Part shown: in pieces, positions 30,489 through 38,507 of the stretch
How the letters are laid out: each line of letters starts with the position of its first letter
How positions within the stretch are numbered: the first letter of the stretch is position 1
Assembly: GCF_033100115.1 (NCBI RefSeq)
Contig: NZ_CP136910.1
Location: 5,100,001 to 5,164,000 of the forward strand
Source of the DNA: Anaerocolumna sp. AGMB13020
GTDB taxonomy: Bacteria > Bacillota > Clostridia > Lachnospirales > Lachnospiraceae
DNA: 64,000 nucleotides
Direction of reading: 5' to 3'
Made by a program: the position numbers and the translations under genes
Notes under the pieces: model-generated
Told to the model about the DNA's origin: nothing
Database searches by the model: none
Seen by the model: the letters and a program-made list of their open reading frames with translations, nothing else

Positions 30489-30660
30489 GACACCAGATAA
30501 CAACTATACAAAGATGCTTTTGGTATCGAAACAATAAGAAAGGACGTAAACACCGTATGGAAGCGGGACCCAGTTGTGAGTATCGACGATTAAAACCAAA
30601 TAACGCACTGTACGGGGCAGTTTAGCAGTTCTTAAACTTCTTCTGCTTTGCCGTGCAGTA
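30489..30660 (+). promoter_or_regulatory. Candidate structured leader RNA of corA
   Basis: The leader between promoter and corA is about 185 nt, carries no ORF, and is less AT-rich than surrounding intergenic DNA. Its 3' half holds a long imperfect hairpin at about 30608-30658 (outer CTGTACGG with CCGTGCAG, inner TTAGCAG with CTGCTTT) that ends three bases before the RBS AGAAGGAG. Its position before a magnesium transporter suggests metal sensing, but I cannot match the M-box consensus by eye, so the class is unknown. Confidence 0.5.
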
Positions 30661-30673
30661 GAAGGAGTGTATC

Positions 30674-31609
30674 ATGATTGAAATTTTAAAGACTTTTGAA
30701 GACGGCACACGCTATCTTGACGCTACCGAACCAGGCTGCTGGGTGGTTATGACAGACCCATCAGCAACAGAATTGCTTGAAATATCAGAAACCTGTCATA
30801 TTGATATCGATCATTTGAGAGCACCTCTCGATGAAGAGGAACGTTCAAGAATTGAAGTGGAGGATGATTATACATTAATTCTTGTGGACATCCCCACAAT
30901 GGAGGAAAGAAATAATAAGGACAGGTATGTAACCATACCTCTTGCTATTATTGTTGCGAAAGATTTAATCGTCACCGTCTGCCTGGAAGAGACAAAAGTA
31001 TTAAAAGGTTTTATGGATGGCAGGGTCAGGGATTTCTACACCTTTAAGAAGACAAGATTTATTCTGCAGATTTTGTACAAGAATGCTTCCGTATTCTTAC
31101 AGTACTTAAGAATCATAGATAGAAAAAGTGAACAAATTGAACATAAACTGCATATTTCCACTAAAAACAGTGAATTGATTGATCTTCTCGAATTGGAAAA
31201 GAGTCTGGTATATTTCACAACTTCCCTAAGATCCAACGAGGTTGTTCTTGAGAAGATGTTAAAGATAGACACGATCAAACAGTATCCTGAGGATACGGAA
31301 CTGTTAGAGGATGTTATTATTGAGAATAAACAGGCTATTGAGATGGCGAACATATACAGCGGTATCTTAAGCGGAACCATGGATGCTTTTGCATCTGTCA
31401 TATCAAATAACCTGAATATTGTAATGAAATTCCTTGCAACTGTAACCATTGTTATGTCAATTCCTACGATGATTGCCAGCTTTTTTGGTATGAACGTAGG
31501 CGGAATACCCGGTGAGCATTCGGGTTTTGGATTTGTTCTGATTATTGTATTTACCTTGTTGGTAACTTTTATTATAGCAATGGTATTTCGTAAGAAGGAT
31601 TTATTCTAG
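30674..31609 (+). CDS. corA: CorA-family magnesium/divalent cation transporter
   Basis: Inner-membrane divalent cation channel of 311 residues. The long soluble N-terminal funnel domain is followed by two C-terminal membrane spans (about 247-270 and 285-305), with the signature GMN in ASFFGMNVGGIPG between them. AGAAGGAG precedes the ATG. The gene has its own strong promoter and a long structured leader. The rhomboid-like gene follows after 24 bases and is probably cotranscribed. Confidence 0.95.
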   Translation: MIEILKTFEDGTRYLDATEPGCWVVMTDPSATELLEISETCHIDIDHLRAPLDEEERSRIEVEDDYTLILVDIPTMEERNNKDRYVTIPLAIIVAKDLIVTVCLEETKVLKGFMDGRVRDFYTFKKTRFILQILYKNASVFLQYLRIIDRKSEQIEHKLHISTKNSELIDLLELEKSLVYFTTSLRSNEVVLEKMLKIDTIKQYPEDTELLEDVIIENKQAIEMANIYSGILSGTMDAFASVISNNLNIVMKFLATVTIVMSIPTMIASFFGMNVGGIPGEHSGFGFVLIIVFTLLVTFIIAMVFRKKDLF

Positions 31610-31633
31610 ATAAAAATAAAAGGATGTGAATGG

Positions 31634-32512
31634 ATGAATTTTTTGAATAAACTGGAGCGTAAATATGGGAGATATGCTATTCATAATCTGATGCTGTATA
31701 TATCCATATTATATGGTACCGGATTTGTTATTAATCAGATCAACCCTTATTTTTATATGCAGTATCTGATGTTAGATATTGAGAAGATACTTCACGGAGA
31801 AGTATGGAGAATTATTACTTTCCTGATACAGCCGCAGTTTAATAATATTCTATATGCTGTAATCGGTATATATTTTTACTACTGGATTGGATCAACGCTG
31901 GAAAGAGCATGGGGAGCATTCCGATTTAATCTGTACTACTTAAGCGGTATGTTATTGAATGTTTTAGCAGTTGTTGTTATATTCCTTGTCACCGGTAACA
32001 GTCAATTTCTTGGAATGCAGTACATCAATTACGCTATGTTCCTGGCTTTTGCGGTTTTGTTTCCCGATGTTCAGATTTTATTGTTTTTTATTATACCAAT
32101 AAAAATAAAATACATTGCATATCTGGATGCAGTATTTATTGCAATAAGCCTGATTCAGTATTTTGCCGCAGGTAATTATTTTATGTGTCTGGCTATTCTG
32201 CTTGCACTGGGGAATTTTATTTTCTTCTTTATGACAAGCAGGAATTATAAAAGATTTTCTCCTGGGGAAGTCAAACGAAAACGTAATTTTAAGAGTCAGG
32301 TTAGAAGCGGACAGCAGGGCAGCAATGTAGTAGACTTTAATGGAAGAAAGAAAATTACCAGGCACAAATGTGCTGTCTGCGGAAGAACAGAATTGGATGA
32401 TGAGAATCTTGAGTTCCGTTTCTGCTCTAAGTGTGATGGTAACTATGAATATTGTATGGATCATCTTTTCACACATGAACATGTTAAAAAGCCGGATGGC
32501 GGCAATAACTAA
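31634..32512 (+). CDS. Rhomboid-like membrane protein lacking the catalytic serine, fused to a zinc ribbon
   Basis: Membrane protein of 292 residues with about six spans in a rhomboid-like pattern (EVWRIITFLIQP after TM1, YYLSGMLLN, then PDVQILLFFIIPIKIKYIA). The rhomboid protease motif GxSG is absent: the expected segment reads LGMQYINYAMFLAF, so it is probably an inactive rhomboid relative. The C-terminal ~50 residues carry a zinc ribbon with C246, C249, C264 and C267 plus further Cys/His (YCMDHLFTHEH). It follows corA closely and is followed by a terminator. The function is unknown; substrate-binding or membrane quality control would be speculation. Confidence 0.85.
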   Translation: MNFLNKLERKYGRYAIHNLMLYISILYGTGFVINQINPYFYMQYLMLDIEKILHGEVWRIITFLIQPQFNNILYAVIGIYFYYWIGSTLERAWGAFRFNLYYLSGMLLNVLAVVVIFLVTGNSQFLGMQYINYAMFLAFAVLFPDVQILLFFIIPIKIKYIAYLDAVFIAISLIQYFAAGNYFMCLAILLALGNFIFFFMTSRNYKRFSPGEVKRKRNFKSQVRSGQQGSNVVDFNGRKKITRHKCAVCGRTELDDENLEFRFCSKCDGNYEYCMDHLFTHEHVKKPDGGNN

Positions 32513-32535
32513 ATAGCAAAAATAAGATTCACACA

Positions 32536-32576
32536 CAGGCAGATAGAAGTTAACGACTAATTATCTGTCTGTTTTT
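32536..32576 (+). terminator. Terminator after the corA operon
   Basis: The stem CAGGCAGATA/TATCTGTCTG (32536-32545 with 32562-32571, one G-U) is followed by TTTTT. Confidence 0.8.
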
Positions 32577-32606
32577 ATAATCAGAAATGAAAGGATAGGA
32601 GGAAAT

Positions 32607-33407
32607 ATGGCGTTATTACATGTTGATTTCTTTTCAGATGTTTTAGGAATGTGTATGCAGATGGATGTAATCCTGCCTCAGCAGACAAGGGGGCAGATTG
32701 GAATGGAAGGAAGAAAAAACGAAGGGAAAATACCTACCTTGTATCTTCTTCATGGTATGAGTGACGATCATACAATATGGCAGAGAAGAACTTCCATTGA
32801 ACGTTACGTAAGTGATCTGGGGATTGCAGTTGTGATGCCCACGACTCATCTTGGCTGGTATACGAATATGGCCTGGGGAAACAGGTACCAGACATACATA
32901 GCAAAAGAATTACCTGAAATATGCCGTTCGTTCTTTCATAATCTTTCGGATAAAAAAGAAGATAATTTTGCGGCAGGGTTATCAATGGGAGGGTACGGTG
33001 CGCTAAAACTTGCTTTATCTGCCTCTGAGAGCTTTGGTTATGCTGCTTCCTTATCCGGTGGAGTAGACGTTGTACAGCTATGCAATAAGTTAGAAACGGA
33101 AGAAGAAAAACATTTCTGGCAGGGAATCTTTGGCCCCTTGGACCAGATAGAAAACAGCACCAATGACCTGTTTGCGGAAGCTGTCAGATTAAAAGAATCC
33201 GGTCAGCCCCTGCCAAAACTCTATATGTGGTGTGGGACGGAGGATTTTCTCTACAATCATAATGTAAAAATGAAAGAGCACCTTATGAAATTGGGATATG
33301 ATTTGACTTATGAAGAGGGACCAGGGGATCACCAATGGAAATACTGGGATGAAAACATACAGAATGTCTTAAAATGGATTATGGAAAACAGACGAACGAA
33401 GGAATAA
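32607..33407 (+). CDS. Alpha/beta-hydrolase esterase (esterase D / feruloyl-esterase-like family)
   Basis: Cytoplasmic alpha/beta hydrolase of 266 residues, without signal peptide. The nucleophile S126 lies in GLSMGGYGALKLAL, the oxyanion region in LLHGMSDDHTIW, and the likely acid and base are D in WCGTEDFLYN and H in GPGDHQWKYW. The family includes S-formylglutathione hydrolases, acetyl-xylan and feruloyl esterases. In a xylan-degrading organism it may deacylate imported xylo-oligosaccharides, but that is only inference. GGAGGAAAT precedes the ATG; terminators lie on both sides, so it is a single-gene unit. Confidence 0.92.
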   Translation: MALLHVDFFSDVLGMCMQMDVILPQQTRGQIGMEGRKNEGKIPTLYLLHGMSDDHTIWQRRTSIERYVSDLGIAVVMPTTHLGWYTNMAWGNRYQTYIAKELPEICRSFFHNLSDKKEDNFAAGLSMGGYGALKLALSASESFGYAASLSGGVDVVQLCNKLETEEEKHFWQGIFGPLDQIENSTNDLFAEAVRLKESGQPLPKLYMWCGTEDFLYNHNVKMKEHLMKLGYDLTYEEGPGDHQWKYWDENIQNVLKWIMENRRTKE

Positions 33408-33415
33408 ACCAACCG

Positions 33416-33443
33416 GGGGCTTAAGTAATAAAAGCCCCTTTAC
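33416..33443 (+). terminator. Terminator after the esterase gene
   Basis: The hairpin GGGGCTT/AAGCCCC within 33416-33441 is followed by TTTAC. The U-tract is short. Confidence 0.65.
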
Positions 33444-33541
33444 TCTAATTTATTTGCAGAGGACTGGTTTAATTACGGAATAATTGGTATAATGTAGAAA
33501 GGCAAAAAGCTTTATGAAAGAACCAGGAGGAAATAGCGAGA

Positions 33542-34993
33542 ATGAATAAGCATTTAAGGGCAGTATGCAAAGATATTGAGAGAGGAAAAGAGCTTGACAG
33601 AAATCTGCCTGTATTCACGAATCAACTTATTAATATTTACAATCAGTATGCAGAAGTGAAATTCACCATACATTACTATACATTCTATGAATATTATGCT
33701 GAAAGTTATCCAGAAGGATGGGAAGAGGAAGGATTGTTAAAAGAATTTAACAATCTGTTAAAGGAATATTACTTAGAAGGTGAAGCAGGCCTTAAGACGG
33801 AGGAAGGAATCGAAAAGCTGAACAGTCTTAGAAACAGCTGCATTAAGAAGATGCAGGTGCTGACTGCTTATACTGACATCTTTCAGGTATTTGAATACGT
33901 ATTGAACCGAATAGAATATCGCTTTAAGGAAATAACAGATGATATTTCAGCAGAAGATTTCTCAAGCAAAGTCATTTCTTATATTTTTGATACCCAGGAT
34001 AATGTTATAGTTAATAGCAAGATCAAAGAAGTCCTCGGTCAGCTTCCTATCAGGATGACCAAGCAGAAATATTTTGAACTCTTAAAGAACAGTATTTCGG
34101 TTTATAAAGATGGTGATATAAGTTCTCTGGACAGTTTTTTATATATGATAAGAACCTGCTCCATGCTTTATAATACGGAGGAAATGAAGGAATATCCTTA
34201 TCTCCTGGATTTGAGAAAAGAATTTATTGACGAAAATTACAAGGATATAACGAAAGAACGTTATGAGGAACTGACAAAGTTACTGGAAGAATCTGCAGAT
34301 TATATCAACAAAAGAGTAGATTATTATTTTGGTCTACAGGAGTGTATCAATAACCTATATGTTATGCTGCTGTCCACTCCCTATATTTATATGGAAGGCG
34401 GATACAAGCTTGAGAATTTAAAAGGTGAGATGAAATACCTTATACTGCCCCAGGACAGAGATAAGTTAAGAAATATTATAGAGGGAATTAATACCAAGTT
34501 CCTGGAAGAAAAATTAACACCATTGGGAGAAGAACTGGAGGAGAAGCTTTCGTATACGGAAGGAAAACAAGAAATCTTAATTGATGAGGTAAGTCAGTTA
34601 GAGGCTTATCTTCCGGAAATTAGCAGCAGGTATGGTGAACTATTGGAAAGTATGATGTTAGGCAGAGTATTTTCCTGTTTATTATTGTCTGAGAAGCTGC
34701 TTTCCAGCAGCCTGTTCATAGACCTTGATAAAGCGGAAAGCAATGATAAAGTGGATGACGCATTGATAAATAAAACCCAGGATGAGGTCTTAAAAGAGCT
34801 TGGTGATTTATTTGCAGGAAGTGAACGTTCAGTCATAAGGGCCGTTATGGCAAATACCCTTTCTAAACTTCCGGTGTTTTTTAAGAATCAGGCAGAGATT
34901 AAGGAGTTTATTGCAAGCAGTCTGGACCAATGTCAGGATAAGGCAGAGAAAACCGCCTGTATGCGTATCATACAGTCATTTTTTGAGAATTAA
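33542..34993 (+). CDS. Unknown soluble helical protein
   Basis: I do not recognise this protein of 483 residues. It is rich in Glu, Leu, Lys and Tyr, has no signal peptide or membrane span, and looks predominantly alpha-helical with coiled-coil-prone parts around 225-340. No catalytic or nucleotide-binding motif is evident. CCAGGAGGAAATAGCG precedes the ATG, and a TATAAT box lies at about 33489-33494. Codon use matches its neighbours, so it appears native. It is followed by a separate promoter for the next small gene. Confidence 0.85.
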   Translation: MNKHLRAVCKDIERGKELDRNLPVFTNQLINIYNQYAEVKFTIHYYTFYEYYAESYPEGWEEEGLLKEFNNLLKEYYLEGEAGLKTEEGIEKLNSLRNSCIKKMQVLTAYTDIFQVFEYVLNRIEYRFKEITDDISAEDFSSKVISYIFDTQDNVIVNSKIKEVLGQLPIRMTKQKYFELLKNSISVYKDGDISSLDSFLYMIRTCSMLYNTEEMKEYPYLLDLRKEFIDENYKDITKERYEELTKLLEESADYINKRVDYYFGLQECINNLYVMLLSTPYIYMEGGYKLENLKGEMKYLILPQDRDKLRNIIEGINTKFLEEKLTPLGEELEEKLSYTEGKQEILIDEVSQLEAYLPEISSRYGELLESMMLGRVFSCLLLSEKLLSSSLFIDLDKAESNDKVDDALINKTQDEVLKELGDLFAGSERSVIRAVMANTLSKLPVFFKNQAEIKEFIASSLDQCQDKAEKTACMRIIQSFFEN

Positions 34994-35019
34994 ACTGTAT
35001 TTTTCCAATATAACTGTGG

Positions 35020-35025
35020 TATAAT
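35020..35025 (+). promoter_or_regulatory. -10 box for the 102-residue gene
   Basis: TATAAT lies at 35020-35025 with no strong -35 element. Because it covers the upstream in-frame ATG at 35024, that ATG cannot be the start, which supports the start at 35090. Confidence 0.5.
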
Positions 35026-35089
35026 GTACACGTTAGACCTATTATTCCAGAAAAAACCAGGAATCATAAGTAGAAAGGCATGGATATAT

Positions 35090-35398
35090 ATGATTAAATG
35101 GGCAGACAAGCTGTATGTTGGTGAAAGTATCCTTTCGCGAAAGGAAAAGGTCATGAGGTCGTTGGAAAACGGCAAGATTACCTTTGCTGTTTATCTGATA
35201 ACCCATGCCACAAACAGGGATAATCTGTTGGATATCATAAACGCAAATGAACTTAGCTTTCCTTACTACCAAAAGAAAGAATGTGTGATTATTGGCCTGG
35301 CCGGCTCAGCAAGTGAGGCAAAGGGATTGGTAACGGACATGATTGAAGAAATATACCGTAATACCGGAGCTTTTAAGGTAAGGGAATATTTTCAATAA
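35090..35398 (+). CDS. Unknown small protein (102 residues)
   Basis: Unrecognised soluble protein. The ATG at 35090 (MIKWADKLYVGESI) follows GAAAGG and is preferred over the frame opening at 35024. It has a mixed alpha/beta look, with YLITHATNRDNLLDIINANEL and a C-terminal VTDMIEEIYRNTGAF segment. No known motif is seen. It lies between the unknown helical protein and the DUF2953-gerW pair, all on the plus strand. Confidence 0.75.
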   Translation: MIKWADKLYVGESILSRKEKVMRSLENGKITFAVYLITHATNRDNLLDIINANELSFPYYQKKECVIIGLAGSASEAKGLVTDMIEEIYRNTGAFKVREYFQ

Positions 35399-35428
35399 CA
35401 GCTTTATTATAGGAGGAACCGAGAATAT

Positions 35429-36784
35429 ATGCTCCAAGTTGTTTTACTGGTGTTAAAAATAATAGGGATAATTCTTGCCTCCGTTTTAGGCCTACTGATT
35501 GCGCTGATCTTAATCGTTTTGTTTGTTCCTATTCGATATAAAGTAAAGGCAGAGTGCCAGGAACAGCTGAAAGCAGCAGCAAGAGTTTCCTGGCTGTTAA
35601 GGATAATCTCATTTTCAGCTGAATATAATACAAAAGACTTTGCATTAACAGACAACTTGATAAATACGGAAGAAGCAGAAATTAATCTGCGAATGAGATT
35701 AAGGATTTTTGGAAGAATAATATTTGACAGCAATCGTAAGAAAGAGGACATACCGGAGAAAGCGTCTAAAGATAAGAAATTGCGTTTTTCCTTCAAAAGG
35801 AGATCACCTTCAAATGAAGAAAAAGTTCCTGCACAGGATGAGAAAGGGAATGACGAACACAGCTTAAAGAAACCTGAACCAGCCTTGATGGCTGATAATG
35901 AACCAAGAGATATAAGGGATAAAGCTGCCAGGGCTGAATTGACAAGAATATCCCGTGCCAAAGCCGAAGCGGTTACCGGATCGATTGAGAAGGAAGAAAA
36001 AGACCATAGTTCAGAAACAACCCCTTTCAGTGTTCATAATCCAATGGACCAGGCAGTAGCTGAAGAAACGCAGGGGCAGAAGGCAGATACAAATGAATTC
36101 ATTCCTCATGAAATACAGGAAAGTGAAAAAGAACGAAATAAGATAGATCTAAAAGATTCTGAACAAATCGGTATTAAACAGAAAGATATAAAGCAAATAG
36201 ATAGTAAGCAAGAAGGTATACAGAAAACAGTATTAAAAGAAAACCAAAAAAGTATCGAAGATTCGCAGGAGCAGATAAAAGAAAAAGGAATTTTCAACGC
36301 TTTTAGAAGATTCCTGCATGGGTTAAAAAATATAACTATCAAAATTAAAAATTTTATTACCGGTATAAAACTGAAAGCGGAAAGTATAATTGCAACACTC
36401 AGGAAATTATATGACAAATACAGTCTGGTGAAGCTGTTCTTTCAGGATGAGAATAATAAGCTTGGTTTAAAATATGGATATGACAATCTAAAGGGGATTT
36501 TAAGACATATCAAACCCAGAAAGGTCATAGCCAATATAGAATTTGGTACAGGAGATCCAAGCTCCACCGGTCAAATACTAGGAGTGGCAGCTGTATTTAT
36601 GGGAATTTACGGTAACTCCGTAAAGATTATTCCGGATTTTGAAAATGAAGTGATAAAGGGAGACTTTTACTGCAGAGGCAGAATACATTCTTTTGTTCTG
36701 CTGATAATAGGCATTAAGGTTATTCGTAATCGTAATATCAAAACACTGATCAAAAACTTTCAAACATTGAAGGAGGAAATTTAA
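35429..36784 (+). CDS. DUF2953 domain protein (YtfI-like), upstream of gerW
   Basis: Protein of 451 residues with one N-terminal membrane span (about residues 4-34) and a C-terminal conserved DUF2953 region (about 330-450, RKVIANIEFGTGDPSSTGQ and GDFYCRGRIHSFVLLIIGIKV). Between them lies a ~200-residue hydrophilic, Lys/Glu/Asp-rich linker that looks disordered and makes this member longer than usual. Its stop overlaps the gerW start by one base (TAATG), the same pairing as ytfI-ytfJ in Bacillus, which suggests a sporulation role. AGGAGG precedes the start. Confidence 0.88.
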   Translation: MLQVVLLVLKIIGIILASVLGLLIALILIVLFVPIRYKVKAECQEQLKAAARVSWLLRIISFSAEYNTKDFALTDNLINTEEAEINLRMRLRIFGRIIFDSNRKKEDIPEKASKDKKLRFSFKRRSPSNEEKVPAQDEKGNDEHSLKKPEPALMADNEPRDIRDKAARAELTRISRAKAEAVTGSIEKEEKDHSSETTPFSVHNPMDQAVAEETQGQKADTNEFIPHEIQESEKERNKIDLKDSEQIGIKQKDIKQIDSKQEGIQKTVLKENQKSIEDSQEQIKEKGIFNAFRRFLHGLKNITIKIKNFITGIKLKAESIIATLRKLYDKYSLVKLFFQDENNKLGLKYGYDNLKGILRHIKPRKVIANIEFGTGDPSSTGQILGVAAVFMGIYGNSVKIIPDFENEVIKGDFYCRGRIHSFVLLIIGIKVIRNRNIKTLIKNFQTLKEEI

Positions 36785-37188
36785 TGGCAGACAACAATTT
36801 TAATAACACAGTTGAATCTCTATTTAAAGGAATGGATAGTTTCATAACCACGAAGACCGTAGTTGGTGATGCGGTAAAATTTGATGACGGCACGATTATC
36901 CTGCCTCTCGTAGATGTCAGCTTCGGAGTGGGTGCAGGCGCTTTCTCAAAAGACTCAGGCAAAAGCAATGCCGGCGGTGGTATGGGTGGTAAGATAACAC
37001 CCAGTGCGGTTTTGGTAATCCAAAACGGTTCCACCAGACTTGTCAATGTTAAGAATCAGGACAGCATAACCAAAATCCTAGATTTGGTACCGGATGTTCT
37101 TAATAAGTTCAAAAAAGAAAAACCGGTGGAAGATGTAACAGATAAGGTTAATGAAGCATTAAAAAAACAATCAAATTTAAATGAGTAA
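36784..37188 (+). CDS. gerW: GerW family sporulation protein (YtfJ)
   Basis: Protein of 134 residues of the GerW/YtfJ family, needed for normal spore germination properties in Bacillus. Typical features are the N-terminal VESLFKGMDSFITTKTVVGD, a glycine-rich stretch (GKSNAGGGMGGKITPSAVLVI), and a charged tail. It is translationally coupled to the DUF2953 gene by a one-base overlap. Confidence 0.95.
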   Translation: MADNNFNNTVESLFKGMDSFITTKTVVGDAVKFDDGTIILPLVDVSFGVGAGAFSKDSGKSNAGGGMGGKITPSAVLVIQNGSTRLVNVKNQDSITKILDLVPDVLNKFKKEKPVEDVTDKVNEALKKQSNLNE

Positions 37189-37197
37189 AAATTCTGC

Positions 37198-37226
37198 TTG
37201 CATTATGGCTATTCATCTGTTAAAAT
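37198..37226 (+). promoter_or_regulatory. rpmB promoter
   Basis: TTGCAT (37198-37203) and TAAAAT (37221-37226) are separated by 17 bp, about 68 bases upstream of rpmB. Confidence 0.6.
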
Positions 37227-37293
37227 AGTTTTTGTTTGCAGGTCCATCAGGCGTTGCCTGAAGACTTAGAATATACCTAGGGAGGTGCTTTTA

Positions 37294-37479
37294 ATGGCTA
37301 AATGTGCAATTTGTGAAAAAAGTGCTCACTTTGGAAATGCTGTGAGTCATTCTCATAGAAGATCAAATAAGATGTGGAAGGCTAATGTTAAGTCTGTTAA
37401 GATTCTGGTTAACGGTGCAGCAAAGAAAACTTATGTGTGTACTTCATGTCTGAGATCTGGTAAAGTGGAACGTGCATAG
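37294..37479 (+). CDS. rpmB: 50S ribosomal protein L28
   Basis: Ribosomal protein L28 of 61 residues. It begins MAKCAICEKSAHFGNAVSHSHRRSN. The zinc-binding cysteine pairs CAIC (C4, C7) and CTSC near residue 50 make it the zinc-containing C+ form. The ATG at 37294 follows GGGAGGTGC; the GTG at 37285 is part of the ribosome binding region. It is monocistronic, with its own promoter and a strong terminator. Confidence 0.97.
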   Translation: MAKCAICEKSAHFGNAVSHSHRRSNKMWKANVKSVKILVNGAAKKTYVCTSCLRSGKVERA

Positions 37480-37548
37480 TACTTATTAATTAGGACCTCC
37501 GGACAACCGTTGGTCCCGATTTTTATCACTCTGTATCAAATGCATAAG

Positions 37549-37582
37549 AAAATAAGCCTGCTGGTAACAGCAGGCTTATTTT
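37549..37582. terminator. Bidirectional terminator between rpmB and the small membrane protein gene
   Basis: A perfect 15-bp stem (37549-37563 with 37568-37582) around GTAA, with A-rich and T-rich flanks, serves rpmB and the convergent small gene at 37622-37759. Confidence 0.92.
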
Positions 37583-37621
37583 CTGTCTATATTAGATGAA
37601 TTTATTGTACCTGACATTTCT

Positions 37622-37759
37622 TCAGCAGGCAAATAAATTGTATCCAAGTATAAGAAGCAGGATAATAATGCATACGGCTATGATACCATTTGTTATAAAC
37701 AACATAATAGTCATACCTACAGCTATCCAGAAAAGGATAAAACCAATCATTCTCTTCAT
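37622..37759 (-). CDS. Small hydrophobic membrane protein (45 residues)
   Basis: Short ORF below the usual length cut-off. It reads MKRMIGFILFWIAVGM... with two predicted membrane spans (about residues 5-22 and 25-42) and ends LFAC. GAGG lies seven bases before the ATG on the minus strand, and the gene is convergent with rpmB at a shared terminator, so both its start and its end have proper signals. No family is recognised. Its charge pattern (KR at the start only) fits a hairpin membrane peptide. Confidence 0.72.
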   Translation of the reverse strand: MKRMIGFILFWIAVGMTIMLFITNGIIAVCIIILLLILGYNLFAC

Positions 37760-38119
37760 AGGCTAACCTCGTTTATTAAAAGAAGTACGGCAAAGTACTG
37801 TGAACAGTGATTTGTAGCTTATATTAGCCAATATATGCATATAATTTTTGCTTTATATTATAATTAGAAAAAATTATGGCATAATATAATTAACAAACAA
37901 TAAAGTGAATTATGATTATACCTTCGGAGAGCTTTTTGGTGTAAAAGAGTATTCTATAAAAAATAGCGTACATAGAGCCTTAAGAATAAAATTAGTATTC
38001 CATTTTTCTTAAAAAAAGGTTATAATAGAAAGGAATGGAAGATTGAATAGATAACTTACCTTTGGCTTTTGCTTTGTGAGTATTCGTCATGGTTAAAATT
38101 AATAGAATGGAGGATTCCA
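37760..38119. other. Intergenic region upstream of the Asp23-like gene
   Basis: The region is very AT-rich. A TATAAT box at 38021-38026 with a weak TTCCAT 17 bp upstream is the likely promoter of the Asp23-DAK2 pair. No gene is seen; the frame opening at 38069 has no ribosome binding site and is an extension of the Asp23-like gene. Confidence 0.5.
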
Positions 38120-38476
38120 ATGAAGGGACACATGAATACAAAAATCGGTGAAGTATCAATAGATAACGATGTGCTTGCTAAGTATGCGGGTTCATCAGCA
38201 GTTGAGTGTTTTGGTGTAGTAGGCATGGCATCTGTCAACATGAAGGATGGACTTGTAAAACTTCTGATGCGGGAAAGTTTGAAGCATGGTGTAAACATTT
38301 TGCTGGAAGATAATAAAATAATTATTGATTTGCATATCATTGTATCTTATGGAGTAAGTATTTCAGCGGTGGCTGAGAACTTGATCAGTAATGTTAAATA
38401 CAAGGTAGAAGAATTTACCGGTATGGAAGTCATTAAAATAAATATTTTTGTCGAAGGCGTAAGAGTCATAGACTAG
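38120..38476 (+). CDS. Asp23/Gls24 (YloU-like) family protein
   Basis: Protein of 118 residues of the Asp23/YloU family, with IGEVSIDNDVLAKYAGSSAVECFGVVGMAS and a C-terminal VEEFTGMEVIKINIFVEGVRV. These proteins are linked to cell-envelope stress or lipid metabolism. The ATG at 38120 follows TGGAGGATTCCA. It precedes a DAK2-domain gene by 31 bases, the conserved yloU-yloV order of Firmicutes. Confidence 0.95.
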   Translation: MKGHMNTKIGEVSIDNDVLAKYAGSSAVECFGVVGMASVNMKDGLVKLLMRESLKHGVNILLEDNKIIIDLHIIVSYGVSISAVAENLISNVKYKVEEFTGMEVIKINIFVEGVRVID

Positions 38477-38507
38477 CGGAGAATTACTGTTAAGGAGGAA
38501 TAAATTT

